Source: Prevotella denticola (GTDB lineage Bacteria > Bacteroidota > Bacteroidia > Bacteroidales > Bacteroidaceae). From it: a stretch of DNA of 64,000 nt. The notes under the pieces were generated by a model. The model was not told the DNA's origin, ran no database searches, and worked only from the letters and a program-made list of their open reading frames with translations. Location: assembly GCF_900454835.1 (NCBI RefSeq), contig NZ_UGTM01000002.1, positions 434,001 to 498,000 of the forward strand, written 5' to 3'. Shown piece after piece: positions 63,209-64,000 of this stretch; position 1 is the stretch's first letter, and every line of letters begins with the position of its first letter. The position numbers and the translations under genes were made by a program.

Positions 63209-64000
63209 TTATATGTATAGTGCGGAAACCATCTGATTGACTTTCTGTTGCTCCGCTTCACTGTCTTGCCCGCCATGTATCTTTTCCATGATGATTCTGA
63301 CGAGCTGAGCTATCCCCTCTTGCTGCTTGGGAGTCGCAATAGGAATAGGCAGATTGCGTATATGCTCGGGGTAGATGTGATAATCTCCGCCTCGTTGGTC
63401 AGCCAACAATTGACCAGCCATTGAGGAATTGAGGACACCCAGCAAATAAAGCAAGTCCACTTCACCTGACAACGCTTCCATCTCTGCACGAGTGTGTTTG
63501 CAGAATTTCTTGATACTTGAAGATATGCTCTTGTTGTTAACACCTTTCAGATCCTTCCAAAGAATAGCACAATAGATAGAGTGATTGTGCAAGAAATGTT
63601 CTTCTGTATCAATTGTCACATTGATAGTCCCCAAACAGTTCATAATCAGTTTGGGGCAGTCGTACAACTCACGAAAAGTCTGACGACTCAATTTGTCAGG
63701 ACATCGTTCTGTATTCCATTCAAGAAAACGGACACGCTTTACTTGGTACTTATCTATATCTTTGGCTTCTATGTATTTTCGACAATGAACTTCATCATAT
63801 ATATTGCTAATCAAGTCTTCTTTCTTAAAAGCTCCTTTTTCAATGTTCTCATTTGCATTAAGTACCATTCCTTTACTGATATAGCAGAAGTCACCCAACA
63901 CATTCATGTTGGCAAAACGATTTCCAGTCCTTCTTTCTTCTGTCAAGTTCCAGACATATTTATTTTCGTCCTGTTTTAATGTTTCTGGGGACTTACGTAA
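63209..64000 (-). CDS. Methyltransferase C-terminal half C, runs off the window edge
   Basis: The minus-strand frame is open from the window end (LRKSPETLKQDENKYVWNLT) to a stop at 63209, so the gene is cut at its 5' side. It contains a TaqI_C-like specificity domain (LYLLGVLNSSMAGQLLADQ, HIRNLPIPIATPKQQEGIAQ). The C-terminus ends abruptly at VNQMVSALYI and lacks the YGLSE..I.IVEG tail of halves A and B. Being on the strand leading in from outside, it is the best candidate for the half currently joined to the N-terminal methyltransferase domain beyond 64000. Confidence 0.75.
   Translation of the reverse strand, partial: LRKSPETLKQDENKYVWNLTEERRTGNRFANMNVLGDFCYISKGMVLNANENIEKGAFKKEDLISNIYDEVHCRKYIEAKDIDKYQVKRVRFLEWNTERCPDKLSRQTFRELYDCPKLIMNCLGTINVTIDTEEHFLHNHSIYCAILWKDLKGVNNKSISSSIKKFCKHTRAEMEALSGEVDLLYLLGVLNSSMAGQLLADQRGGDYHIYPEHIRNLPIPIATPKQQEGIAQLVRIIMEKIHGGQDSEAEQQKVNQMVSALYI

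Overview
The window looks like a chromosomal stretch from a Bacteroidales bacterium, most likely Prevotellaceae. The inference rests on two SusC/SusD operons, a type IX secretion C-terminal tail, BspA-like leucine-rich repeats, an Nqr sodium pump operon, a FeoA-FeoB fusion, and several promoters of the Bacteroidetes form (TTG, about 20 bp, TAnnTTTG). Most of the window is GC-rich. Two ends, about 1-7,100 and 59,140-64,000, are visibly AT-richer and both carry DNA methylation genes.

Layout. 1-4,000: BspA-type LRR protein and an outer-membrane beta-barrel receptor followed by a short C39-peptidase-like remnant. 4,417-7,021: a PstI/BsuBI-like restriction-modification operon led by a small HTH protein. 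7,571-16,162: a compact N-glycan utilisation locus (SusC, SusD, secreted GH85 endo-beta-N-acetylglucosaminidase). 16,685-24,157: MATE transporter remnant, MaoC-like hydratase, rpsA and tamB. 24,309-30,354: nqrA-F. 30,654-39,018: LacI regulator, then a convergent SusC/SusD/zinc-metallopeptidase/DUF4302 operon. 39,462-49,646: feoAB, two GH25 lysozymes (one with MORN repeats), a zinc-ribbon membrane protein, cmk, an NhaC antiporter and an unknown gene. 50,081-58,040: a beta-barrel receptor and a signalling operon (complex sensor kinase, response regulator, AbgT-like membrane protein).

The most unusual part is 58,485-64,000. A serine recombinase gene is followed by two start-less, convergent C-terminal halves of a DNA methyltransferase. 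They lie between 35-bp perfect inverted repeats that encode the residues leading up to the catalytic NPPY motif. A third such half runs off the right edge on the minus strand. This looks like an invertible shufflon that changes the DNA specificity of a type IIG- or PglX-like methyltransferase whose N-terminal half lies beyond the window. An AAA/DUF4143 ATPase gene with its own operator-like promoter sits inside it.

Intergenic DNA is also unusual. At least six gaps carry degenerate tandem repeats with a 10-bp period (CGCYYATCAT-like). Three share one related 22-bp tandem unit in exact register, and three more carry unrelated units of about 22-24 bp. Some arrays run into start or stop codons. 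No tRNA, rRNA, CRISPR array or insertion sequence was recognised.
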